Made by a program: the position numbers and the translations under genes
Assembly: GCA_964545205.1 (NCBI GenBank)
Contig: CAZJFH010000017.1
Location: forward strand, 15,606 to 79,605
DNA from: CAZJFH01 sp964545205
Lineage (GTDB): Bacteria > Pseudomonadota > Alphaproteobacteria > Rhodospirillales > Magnetospirillaceae
Direction of reading: 5' to 3'
DNA: 64,000 nt
In this document: in pieces, positions 9,086 to 16,032 of the stretch
How the letters are laid out: each line of letters begins with the position of its first letter
Numbering within the stretch: the stretch's first letter is position 1
Notes under the pieces: generated by a model
Databases searched by the model: none
What the model was told of the DNA's origin: nothing
What the model saw: only the letters and a program-made list of their open reading frames with translations

Positions 9086-10009
9086 ATGAGGGCAGTACCG
9101 TTTGCGGTGATTCTCGGCGCCGGCATGGCGCTGTCGGCCACGGCCCAGGCGCAGGACGCCGCCGCCGGCCAGAAGGTCTTCGCCAAGTGCAAGGCCTGTC
9201 ACACCCTGGAGGAAGGCAAGAACCGGGTCGGGCCGCACCTGTACGGCATCATCGGCCGCCAGGCCGGCACCGTCGAGGGCTTCAAGTACTCCGACGCGAT
9301 GAAGGGATCCGGCATCACCTGGACGCCGGAAAACATCTCGAAGTACCTGGCCGACCCCAAGGGGTTCATCCCGCGCAACAAGATGGTGTTCGCCGGCCTC
9401 AAGGACGAGGCCGACCGCCAGAACCTGATCGCCTACCTGGAGAAGGAGGCCGGCAGCGCCCAGGGTGCCGCCGCCCCGGCCGAGCAGACCGGCCAGCAGG
9501 CGCAGCAGCAGCCCGACGCGGCGATGCAGCCGCAGGTCGCGGCCGCCGAGCCCGGCCAGCAGGTGGCCGCCCTGCCGACGCATACGGCCCAGCTCAAGGA
9601 CCGCGACGGCAAGGAGGTCGGCACCGTCACCCTGACCGCCGCCCAGGGCGGCGTCCTGCTCGAAGTGCAGGCGAATGCGCTGCCGCCCGGCGAGCACGGC
9701 TTCCATGTCCACCAGACCGGCGCCTGCGAGGGCGATTTCAAGTCGGCCGGCGGCCACTTCACGGTCGGCGAGCAGTCCAACCACGGCTTGCTCGACGGCA
9801 AGCCGCATGCCGGCGACATGCCGAACCTGCACGTCCCGAACGACGGCCGGCAGGTCGCCGAGTATTTCCTGGAGGGCGTGACCGAGCAGCAGCTATTCGA
9901 TCAGGACGGCGCCGCCGTCGTCGTCCATGCCGGCCCCGACGACTACCGGACGGATCCCGCCGGCAACTCGGGTGACCGCATCGCCTGCGCGGCTTTCGCG
10001 GCCCGGTGA
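9086..10009 (+). CDS. Cytochrome c - Cu,Zn superoxide dismutase fusion protein
   Basis: 307 aa. Start taken at ATG 9086 (GGAG six bases upstream); ATG 9083 and GTG 9074 are in frame. A signal peptide (cut near ATAQA-Q) is followed by a class I cytochrome c domain (haem site C35-x-x-C38-H39, axial Met in RNKMVF) very close to the neighbouring cytochrome c2, an Ala/Gln/Pro-rich linker (about 120-165) and a complete SodC domain. All metal ligands are visible: Cu by H207, H209, H224, H281; Zn by H224, H233, H241, D244; disulphide C214-C301; active-site Arg298. It is predicted to dismutate periplasmic superoxide, with the haem possibly passing electrons to or from the Cu site or the respiratory chain. 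The coupling is inference. Confidence 0.9.
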   Translation: MRAVPFAVILGAGMALSATAQAQDAAAGQKVFAKCKACHTLEEGKNRVGPHLYGIIGRQAGTVEGFKYSDAMKGSGITWTPENISKYLADPKGFIPRNKMVFAGLKDEADRQNLIAYLEKEAGSAQGAAAPAEQTGQQAQQQPDAAMQPQVAAAEPGQQVAALPTHTAQLKDRDGKEVGTVTLTAAQGGVLLEVQANALPPGEHGFHVHQTGACEGDFKSAGGHFTVGEQSNHGLLDGKPHAGDMPNLHVPNDGRQVAEYFLEGVTEQQLFDQDGAAVVVHAGPDDYRTDPAGNSGDRIACAAFAAR

Positions 10010-10177
10010 ATCGGCCATGGGCGGCGTGGTCGTGACGATTCCCCACCAGACCACGCCGGCCATGATGGCGACGGCCAGCAGCGTCAGGCCGATCAGCAGC
10101 ACGGCGTTGCGCATGCCGCGCCGCTGTCCGCGCTGGGGAAAGCGCGGCGGCTCCGGCGGGTATCGGTCATGCATCAT
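9893..10177 (-). CDS. Small single-pass membrane protein (hypothetical)
   Basis: 94 aa, unrecognised. A basic, Pro/Arg-rich N-terminus (MMHDRYPPEPPRFPQRGQRR) precedes one strong membrane helix (AVLLIGLTLLAVAIMAGVVWWGIV) and a short polar tail. A GAGGA motif lies five bases before the start. The last ~117 bp run antisense to the 3' end of the cytochrome c-SOD gene, so the C-terminal third may be shaped by that gene's coding constraints, or the true protein may be shorter. The hydrophobic helix and ribosome site argue that it is real; its job is unknown. Confidence 0.45.
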   Translation of the reverse strand: MMHDRYPPEPPRFPQRGQRRGMRNAVLLIGLTLLAVAIMAGVVWWGIVTTTPPMADSPGRESRAGDAVTRVAGGIRPVVVGAGMDDDGGAVLIE

Positions 10178-10254
10178 GGGCGTCCTCGCGTCCGGTGCGG
10201 GACCCTAGATGGTGGGGGCCGCAAGCCCGTTGCGGCACCCTTCGGAGGGGGTAG

Positions 10255-10695
10255 TCAGGCCGCCAGGTGACGGCGCGTCCAGCCGATCAGGTTGTTCAGG
10301 TCCATCGCGCCGGCGGTGCGGGCGCGTTCCTGGCCGCCCTCGAACAGCATGAGGGTGGGAATGCTGCGGATGCCGAGGCGCGCCGCCAGCGCCTGCTCGG
10401 CCTCGGTGTCGATCTTGACCAGCCGGACCCGCGGCTCCAGCTCGGCGGCCGCGCGGGCGAAGACCGGCGCCATCATCCGGCACGGCCCGCACCACGCCGC
10501 CCAGAAATCGACCAGCAGCGGCAGGTCGCCGTGGCGCAGGTGGCGCTCGAAACGCCCCGCGTCCAGCGCCACCGGTTCGCCGGTGAACAGCGGTTGCCGG
10601 CAGCGGCCGCACTTTCCGGCCTGCGCCGGCTTGTCGGCGGGCAGGCGGTTGGTGGTGTCGCAATGCGGACAGACGACGTGGAGCGGCTTGGTCAT
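10255..10695 (-). CDS. trxC: Thioredoxin 2 with N-terminal zinc ribbon
   Basis: 146 aa. The N-terminal zinc ribbon has C9-P-H-C12 and C29-G-R-C32, and the thioredoxin fold carries the active site W68-C-G-P-C72 and the cis-Pro loop SIPTLMLF. This architecture and length match TrxC, a cytoplasmic, oxidative-stress-linked disulphide reductase recycled by thioredoxin reductase. Its position next to the periplasmic superoxide dismutase fits an oxidant-defence grouping, though the genes are on opposite strands. Confidence 0.93.
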   Translation of the reverse strand: MTKPLHVVCPHCDTTNRLPADKPAQAGKCGRCRQPLFTGEPVALDAGRFERHLRHGDLPLLVDFWAAWCGPCRMMAPVFARAAAELEPRVRLVKIDTEAEQALAARLGIRSIPTLMLFEGGQERARTAGAMDLNNLIGWTRRHLAA

Positions 10696-10842
10696 GCCGG
10701 AAATCTAACGAGCGATTCGCCGTTCGCAAGGTGCTCCCACCCCGAAAGTCGCGCCGCGAATGCGCCGGCCGGCCACCTCCCTGGACGGATTGCCAGGGGC
10801 GCGGCGATGCCCACGTTTGGGCAAACGCGATGGAGGGCGCTT

Positions 10843-11274
10843 ATGAAGACCCGCTACTTTGCGCTGATCATGGGCTTGGTATTCCTGGCCATCGGCATCC
10901 TCGGCTTCGTGCCGGCCCTGCTGGTGGTCTCTCCCGAAATGCCGCCGCTCGAGGTCGAGGGCTCCTACGGCCTGCTGTTCGGGCTGTTCCCCGTCAACGT
11001 CCTGCACAACGTCGTCCACGTGCTGTTCGGGCTGTGGGGCGTGATGGCCTATCGCAGCTTCATCGCGGCACGCTGGTATGCCGGCTCGGTGGCGGTGATC
11101 TACATCGTGCTCGCGGTGATGGGGTTCATTCCCGGCCTGGCCACCTTCTTCGGCCTGGTTCCGCTGTACGGCAACGACATCTGGCTGCACGCCGCCATCG
11201 CCGTGGTCGCGGCCGTCTTCGCGATGATGAAGGGTCCGGCGGCGCGGCGCGCGGATTACGGACTGCATCGCTGA
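10843..11274 (+). CDS. DUF4383-type four-helix membrane protein
   Basis: 143 aa starting at ATG 10843, with GGAGG seven bases upstream. Four hydrophobic helices are visible (ALIMGLVFLAIGILGFVPALLV; LLFGLFPVNVLHNVVHVLFGLWG; VAVIYIVLAVMGFIPGLATFFG; ALHAAIAVVAAVFAMM-like end). The central LFPVNVLHNVVHVLFGLWG matches the DUF4383 family, whose function is not known. It precedes a three-gene envelope-stress cluster on the same strand but is separated from it by 55 bp, so it may be co-transcribed. Confidence 0.75.
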   Translation: MKTRYFALIMGLVFLAIGILGFVPALLVVSPEMPPLEVEGSYGLLFGLFPVNVLHNVVHVLFGLWGVMAYRSFIAARWYAGSVAVIYIVLAVMGFIPGLATFFGLVPLYGNDIWLHAAIAVVAAVFAMMKGPAARRADYGLHR

Positions 11275-11329
11275 CGGAACCCTCCCGGGTGCGCGCGTGT
11301 TGGTTTCACAGGAAATTCAGGAGGACAGC

Positions 11330-11935
11330 ATGGCAGACAGCACGGCAGGCCGGGCCGCCGACGCCGCCCGGGAGACGATGTCCGAGGCCGCGAACACCGC
11401 CAAGGATGCGGCCCGCGAGCAGTACGAGTCGACCCGCGAGATGCTGAAGCACGGCGGCCAGGAGGCGGTCGAGCAGGCGCGCAGCAGCATCTATTCCGCG
11501 GCCGAGGAGCAGAAGCATCGCGCCGCCGACGCCATCAAGGGCGTCGCCCGGTCGCTGCACGAGATGGCCCGCAACCTGGCCTCGGAAGAGCAGGAACTGC
11601 CGGCTCGCTACACCGACATGGCGGCCGAGCAGATCGAACGCCTGGCGGGCAGCCTGGATCAGCGTTCGGTCGGCGAACTGATGGGCGACGTCGAGACCTT
11701 CGCGCGCCGCCAGCCGATGGTGTTCATCGGCGGCGCCTTCGCCGCCGGATTCCTGATGTCGCGCTTCCTCAAGAGCCGCGACGAGACGGCGCGGCGCAGC
11801 TATGCCGGGCAGCGAGCCTATGGCGGGGCCGACACGACGCTGTCCAGCCCCGGCGCCGCACCGGGCGGCGCCGAATACGGCTCGGGCCCGGTCGGCGGTT
11901 TCGGCGGCACGCATATCGAGCGCGGCGAGCGCTGA
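11330..11935 (+). CDS. YqjD/ElaB-like stress-associated membrane protein
   Basis: 201 aa from ATG 11330, with AGGAGG just upstream. The first ~135 residues are strongly amphipathic and Ala/Glu/Lys-rich, resembling apolipoprotein- or LEA-like helices (ANTAKDAAREQYESTREML...). A hydrophobic segment (PMVFIGGAFAAGFLMSRFLKS) then gives a membrane anchor, followed by a Gly-rich tail. Proteins of this kind sit on the inner membrane and are often induced in stationary phase. Its stop codon overlaps the start of the next gene (TGATG), so the two are coupled. Confidence 0.72.
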   Translation: MADSTAGRAADAARETMSEAANTAKDAAREQYESTREMLKHGGQEAVEQARSSIYSAAEEQKHRAADAIKGVARSLHEMARNLASEEQELPARYTDMAAEQIERLAGSLDQRSVGELMGDVETFARRQPMVFIGGAFAAGFLMSRFLKSRDETARRSYAGQRAYGGADTTLSSPGAAPGGAEYGSGPVGGFGGTHIERGER

Positions 11936-12330
11936 TGCACCAGTCGGGCGACGATCGGCGCCTGGCCGGCCTTCTCCGCGGGCTGTCGGAGGACGCCGGC
12001 GACGCGCTTCGTCGGCAGGTGCGGCGAACCGGGGCCGAGTTCGGCCGTCGGGCGTCGCATGTCGCCTGGTCGCTGACGGCCGCGCTCGTCGGGGCGCTGG
12101 TGCTGTTCGTCGGCGTGCAGGTCCTGTCCGCCGGCGCGGTGTTCGGGCTGGCGCGGATGCTGCCCTGGTGGCTGGCGGCGGTGCTCGTCGGCTTGGCGGT
12201 GGGGCTCTGCGGCGCCCTGGTCATGATCGCCGGGCTGCGCCGGCTGCGGCCGGCGCGGCGGCGGGAAAACGAAACGTTCGGCCGCGACGCGAAGTCCGGC
12301 GGCGCAAGCATGGGAGCAAGCGATGGATGA
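11935..12330 (+). CDS. YqjE-like (phage-holin-superfamily) two-helix membrane protein
   Basis: 131 aa. After a basic N-terminus there are two membrane helices (WSLTAALVGALVLFVGVQVLSAG and WWLAAVLVGLAVGLCGALVMIAGL) separated by a short loop, then an Arg-rich tail. This matches the small YqjE/holin-like proteins that usually neighbour YqjD-type genes, and here it overlaps both neighbours (1 bp with the gene before, 8 bp with the one after). Role in the membrane is unknown; the 'holin' label is structural only and there is no phage context. Confidence 0.72.
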   Translation: MHQSGDDRRLAGLLRGLSEDAGDALRRQVRRTGAEFGRRASHVAWSLTAALVGALVLFVGVQVLSAGAVFGLARMLPWWLAAVLVGLAVGLCGALVMIAGLRRLRPARRRENETFGRDAKSGGASMGASDG

Positions 12331-13213
12331 CACGAGGCACGTCCGTTCGCGCATGGCCGAGACCGTGCGCGACAATTCACTGCCCCTGGCCCTGATGGGC
12401 ATGGGCATCGGCTGGATGGTGGTCAACGCCATGCGCGAGAGCGGCGAGGAGCGCGGCAGCGACTACACCGGCAGCCGCCGCGGCCTGGGCTACGGCGATC
12501 CGCGCGCGACCGGCTACGAGCGCGGCGCCGGCTACGGCGCCTATGACAGCTCGGACTACACCGGCTACGGCGCGCCCGGCACCACCTCGGGCGAGCATGC
12601 CGAATACGCGGGCGAGGCCGGCTATGCCGAACGCGGCGGCGGGCGGGCGCGCGAGATCCGTGATCGCGCCGGCACCACCGCCCGCGAGGTGCGCGACCGC
12701 GCCGCCGAGTACGGCGACCGCATGCGCCATCGGGCGCAGGAGTTCGCCGGCGGCGCGCGCCGGCGCATATCCGAGATGGGCAGCCGCGCCCGTCACGGCG
12801 CCGACAGCCTGGCGCACCAGTCGGCCCGCACTTACGAGGACCATCCGTTCATGATGGGCTCGGTCGCCCTGCTGATCGGCGCCGCACTGGGCGCGGCGCT
12901 GCCGCGCACCCGGCGCGAGGACGAGATGATGGGCCACCAGCGCGACGAGGTGATGCACCGCGCCCGAGAGATGGGCGAGGACGCCGTGGAGCGGGCTCGC
13001 CACGTCGCCGAGCGCACCGCCGAGGCGGCGCGCGACAACACCGCCGAGGCCTACGGGCGCGTCAAGGACGCGGCCAAGCACTCGGCCGAGGAAGCCGTCG
13101 AGACCGCCAAGGAGGCGGCCGGCGACGCCTACAAGCAGACCCGCGACGCCGCGCGCGAGGAGACCGAACGCCAGACCAAGAAGCCCGGCGACGACAAGCC
13201 CAGCGTCCACTGA
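12323..13213 (+). CDS. YqjD/DUF3618-like apolipoprotein-repeat membrane protein
   Basis: 296 aa, last gene of the three-gene unit. Starts with MAETVRDNSLPLALMGMGIGWM, a DUF3618-like hydrophobic segment, followed by a Tyr/Gly-rich low-complexity region (GYERGAGYGAYDSSDYTGYG), a long Arg/Ala/Glu amphipathic helix, a second hydrophobic segment (HPFMMGSVALLIGAALGAAL) and a C-terminal Lys/Glu/Ala-rich helix of 11-mer-like repeats. It should associate with the inner membrane along two amphipathic arms. Family members are linked to stationary-phase or desiccation stress; the exact role is not known. A strong hairpin follows the stop. Confidence 0.72.
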   Translation: MDDTRHVRSRMAETVRDNSLPLALMGMGIGWMVVNAMRESGEERGSDYTGSRRGLGYGDPRATGYERGAGYGAYDSSDYTGYGAPGTTSGEHAEYAGEAGYAERGGGRAREIRDRAGTTAREVRDRAAEYGDRMRHRAQEFAGGARRRISEMGSRARHGADSLAHQSARTYEDHPFMMGSVALLIGAALGAALPRTRREDEMMGHQRDEVMHRAREMGEDAVERARHVAERTAEAARDNTAEAYGRVKDAAKHSAEEAVETAKEAAGDAYKQTRDAAREETERQTKKPGDDKPSVH

Positions 13214-13219
13214 ACGGAT

Positions 13220-13248
13220 GGCCGCGGCGGCACGGTGCCGCCGCGGCC
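13220..13248. terminator. Terminator-like hairpin between convergent genes
   Basis: A 14-bp perfect inverted repeat (GGCCGCGGCGGCAC / GTGCCGCCGCGGCC) lies between the stops of the DUF3618-like gene and yajQ. It lacks a U-tract on either strand, so it may work as a bidirectional barrier or transcript-end stabiliser rather than a classic intrinsic terminator. Confidence 0.55.
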
Positions 13249-13256
13249 GCGCCGCC

Positions 13257-13745
13257 TCAGTCGCGGAAATTCTCGTACTGCAGCGGCTGATCGATGTCGA
13301 GGCCGCGAAGCAGCGCGATCGCCGTCTGCAGGTCGTCGCGTTTCTTGCCCGAGACGCGCACCTCGTCGCCCTGGATCGACGCCTGGACCTTCAGCTTGGC
13401 GTCCTTGATCTCCTTGACCAGCCGCTTCGCCAGTTCCTTGTCGACGCCCTGGCGCACCGGGATGGTCTGGCGCACCGTGTTGCCGGCCGCCTTTTCCGGC
13501 GTGGTGGAGAAATCGAGGAAGCCCGGATCGACCTTGCGCCGTGTCATGTGCACGCGCAGCAGCTCGTGCATCTGCTTGAGCTTGAGCTCGTCGTCGGCGA
13601 CCACGACCAGTTCGTTCTCCTTGCGCTCGATCGAGCACTTGCTGCCCTTGAAATCGAATCTCTGGGCGATTTCGCGCTCGACTCCGGCGACGGCGTTGTC
13701 GACCTCGGCCATGTTGGTCTTGGAAACAATGTCAAAGGAGGGCAT
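13257..13745 (-). CDS. yajQ: YajQ-family nucleotide (c-di-GMP) binding protein
   Basis: 162 aa from ATG 13745 (MPSFDIVSK), with GGAG five bases upstream. The hallmark YajQ sequence runs the whole length: FDIVSKTNMAEVDNAV, RFDFKGSKCSIE, KVQASIQGDEVRVSGKKRDDLQ and LPLQYENFRD-like end. YajQ proteins fold as two ferredoxin-like domains; some members bind cyclic di-GMP and act with transcription factors. It is divergent from the tandem Crp/Fnr genes, sharing a 220-bp intergenic region with them. Confidence 0.93.
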   Translation of the reverse strand: MPSFDIVSKTNMAEVDNAVAGVEREIAQRFDFKGSKCSIERKENELVVVADDELKLKQMHELLRVHMTRRKVDPGFLDFSTTPEKAAGNTVRQTIPVRQGVDKELAKRLVKEIKDAKLKVQASIQGDEVRVSGKKRDDLQTAIALLRGLDIDQPLQYENFRD

Positions 13746-13965
13746 GGCAACTCCAGAGCGATTTAGTGCGGACATGATATGACGCATCAGGCCATCCGGC
13801 CAGAATGTGGCGGTAAATCCTTGCCGAATGGGCTAGTTCCCAATAGAAAGGAACGGCAACCCGGTCGCCGGGATTTTACTCGAATGACGGTCGGGCATCG
13901 TATCCGGCCGCGTCCCTCTTGGCGACCATGCACGCAACGGAGCCGCCGTTCGGCGGAAGAACGGG

Positions 13966-14676
13966 ATGAACTTTGGCGGGGGCCCGGTGCTGAGCCGGGA
14001 GATGCTCCTCGATCTCAGGCTGGCGCCGCTGTTTTCGGGTCTGCCCGAAGCGGATCTGATGGATCTGTTGCGCGACGCCGCGGTGGAGACGCGCGAGCAG
14101 GGGGCCGAATTGTTCGTCGCCGACAAGGCGAACGAGCATTTCTACATCGTGCTGGACGGCCACGTCGAATTGTACCTCGCCGGCGCCGACGGTCGCCGCA
14201 GCGTCATCGAGGTGGCGCAGAAGCCCGCGATCATCGGCGAGGCCGTGATTTTCGGCGAGCATCCGCAGATCGGCGCCGCGGTGCTGAACCGCGCCAAGCT
14301 GTTGGCGGTTCCGGCGGCCAGCTTCCGCGGCAGGCTGGAGAGCCGCTTCGATCTGATGCTGCTGATGCTGGGCAGCATGTCGTTCCGGCTCCGCATCCTG
14401 GTCCGCCAGATCGCCGAACTGAAGCTGAAGACCACCGCCCAGCGCCTCGGCGGCTTCCTGATCAGCCTGACCGACGTGCCGCGCGGCCCGGTGCGGGTGC
14501 GCTTCCCCTACGACAAGCGCATCGTCGCCGAGAAGCTGGGCATGAAGCCGGAAAGCCTGTCGCGGGCGCTTGTGCGCCTGGCCGCGGTCGGGGTCAAGAG
14601 CCAGCCGGACAACAGCGTCGCCATCGCCGATGTCGAGAAACTGCGGCGGTTCAGCATCGAGGAGGGGTTGGACTAG
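13966..14676 (+). CDS. Crp/Fnr-family regulator, PESLSR subtype, copy 1
   Basis: 236 aa. N-terminal cyclic-nucleotide-binding-like beta-barrel (LFVADKANEHFYIVLDGHVELYL), long dimerisation helix and a winged HTH with KLGMKPESLSRALVRL. The recognition helix has the E--SR signature of Fnr/Dnr-type proteins, which read TTGA-like half sites. There is no cysteine cluster, so a [4Fe-4S] oxygen sensor is excluded; haem/NO sensing as in Dnr/NnrR is plausible but unproven. It is followed after 2 bp by a paralogue. A TTAAC-N4-ATCAA box and NO-type genes lie just downstream. Confidence 0.88.
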   Translation: MNFGGGPVLSREMLLDLRLAPLFSGLPEADLMDLLRDAAVETREQGAELFVADKANEHFYIVLDGHVELYLAGADGRRSVIEVAQKPAIIGEAVIFGEHPQIGAAVLNRAKLLAVPAASFRGRLESRFDLMLLMLGSMSFRLRILVRQIAELKLKTTAQRLGGFLISLTDVPRGPVRVRFPYDKRIVAEKLGMKPESLSRALVRLAAVGVKSQPDNSVAIADVEKLRRFSIEEGLD

Positions 14677-14678
14677 GC

Positions 14679-15374
14679 ATGCTGAACCTCTCCGCCGCCG
14701 ACCTCGATCTGGTGGTTCGGGCGCCGCTGTTCGCGGGCATCGAGCGCCACCAGCTGCTGGCCCTGCTCGACGGCGCCAACGTCGCCAGCTATGGCGAGAC
14801 CGGGCTGCTGTTCAGCCAGGGCGACAAGGCCGATCGCTTCTTCCTGGTGCTGGACGGCCGCGTCAACCTGTTCGCCCTGACCGACAAGGGCGACCAGACC
14901 ATCATCGAGGTGTTCGAGAAGGGCTGGACCTTCGCCGAGGCGGCGATGTTCTCGTCGGGCAAGTTCCCGCTGAACGCCGAGGTGGCGGCGAACAGCCGGT
15001 TGCTGTCGATCCCGGTCGGGCCGTTCCTGCGCCGGCTGTCCGAGCACCGCGAGTTGGCGTTCAAGATGCTCTCGGCGCTGTCGCGCTGGCAGCGTCACCT
15101 GCTCAACGAGATCGCCGAACTGAAGAGCAAGTCGCCGGTCCAGCGTCTGGGCTCGTTCCTGCTCGACCTGGCCGGCGCCGACGAGGGCGCGGTCGGCGTG
15201 CGCCTGCCGGTGACCAAGACCGTGCTCGCCAGCCGCATCGGCATCGCCCCCGAAAGCCTGTCGCGCGCCATCGCGCGGCTGCGCAGCGTCGGGGTCGAGA
15301 GCCGCGGCCGCGACCTGATCATCACCGATGTCGCCGCCTTGCGCCGGTTCTGCCAGTCGGCGGACGTCGACTGA
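14679..15374 (+). CDS. Crp/Fnr-family regulator, PESLSR subtype, copy 2
   Basis: 231 aa from ATG 14679, two bases after the stop of copy 1. It has the same architecture: effector barrel (LFSQGDKADRFFLVLDGRVNLF), dimer helix and HTH with RIGIAPESLSRAIARL. The two proteins align along their length (for example QIAELKLKTTAQRLGGFL versus EIAELKSKSPVQRLGSFL), so this is a tandem duplication that has diverged. It also lacks Fe-S cysteines. The likely target site lies two bases after its stop codon, in front of the DUF2249 gene. Confidence 0.88.
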   Translation: MLNLSAADLDLVVRAPLFAGIERHQLLALLDGANVASYGETGLLFSQGDKADRFFLVLDGRVNLFALTDKGDQTIIEVFEKGWTFAEAAMFSSGKFPLNAEVAANSRLLSIPVGPFLRRLSEHRELAFKMLSALSRWQRHLLNEIAELKSKSPVQRLGSFLLDLAGADEGAVGVRLPVTKTVLASRIGIAPESLSRAIARLRSVGVESRGRDLIITDVAALRRFCQSADVD

Positions 15375-15375
15375 C

Positions 15376-15389
15376 TTAACGAAGATCAA
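15376..15389 (+). promoter_or_regulatory. NNR/Fnr-type box TTAACGAAGATCAA
   Basis: TTAAC-GAAG-ATCAA, a form reported for NO-responsive NNR sites in Paracoccus, sits 68 bp before the DUF2249 start. A centre at -41.5 would place transcription start near 15424. It is the same motif as at 48951, 52339, 59220 (minus) and 59619. Confidence 0.7.
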
Positions 15390-15456
15390 GGTGGCTCCGG
15401 GGGCGCCGCCGCATCTTGACGGAATGGTTGGTGGTATCCTTCGGGACGGTCGAGAC

Positions 15457-16032
15457 ATGGGCTCCAACACAGAGGTGACGCAGCAGCCGCCGGCGTGGCT
15501 GGCCGAAGCGGAGTCCCATGGGCAAGGCATCGACGTTCGGCCCCTGCTCGAATCCGGCCAGGATCCGCTGCTCGAGGTGATCCAGCTTTCGATGACGGTG
15601 CCCGCCGACGGCTTCATGGTCGTCGACGCGCCGTTCAATCCGACGCCGCTGCGCGGCGTGCTGGCCGGTCAGGGCTTCTCGTCCTACGGCCGCCGGCTCG
15701 GCACCGACCACTGGCGCATCTGCTTTCGCCGCGACGGCCTCGGCACCGGCGGCGAGGATGCCGGCGGCGAGGAATGCGTCGGCTCGCCCGGCGGCACCTG
15801 GGAAGAGGACGGCGCCACGCACCTGGACGTGCGCGGGCTGCCGCCGCCGGTTCCGATGCTGACGATCCTGCGGCTGGTCAAGCGGCTCGATCGCGATGCG
15901 ACGGTGATCGTGCACCACGAGCGCGAGCCGATGTATCTCATCCCCGAACTCGCGGAGCTCGGCTGGCAGGTCGCGGAGATTCCGGGCGACCCCGGCGAGG
16001 TCCGGTTGCGCATCACCCGGATGGTGGACTGA
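15457..16032 (+). CDS. DUF2249 protein with two domains
   Basis: 191 aa from ATG 15457; an ATG at 15424 is also in frame but lacks a ribosome site. It contains two DUF2249-like modules: GIDVRPLLESGQDPLLEVIQL...GFMVVDAPFNPTPLRGVL, and LDVRGLPPPVPMLTILRLVKRL...VIVHHEREPMYLIPEL. DUF2249 proteins resemble TusA-like folds and usually occur with hemerythrins, NnrS-like and COX1-like proteins in NO- or nitrite-linked clusters. Its stop overlaps the next start (TGATG). Biochemical role is unknown. Confidence 0.8.
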   Translation: MGSNTEVTQQPPAWLAEAESHGQGIDVRPLLESGQDPLLEVIQLSMTVPADGFMVVDAPFNPTPLRGVLAGQGFSSYGRRLGTDHWRICFRRDGLGTGGEDAGGEECVGSPGGTWEEDGATHLDVRGLPPPVPMLTILRLVKRLDRDATVIVHHEREPMYLIPELAELGWQVAEIPGDPGEVRLRITRMVD

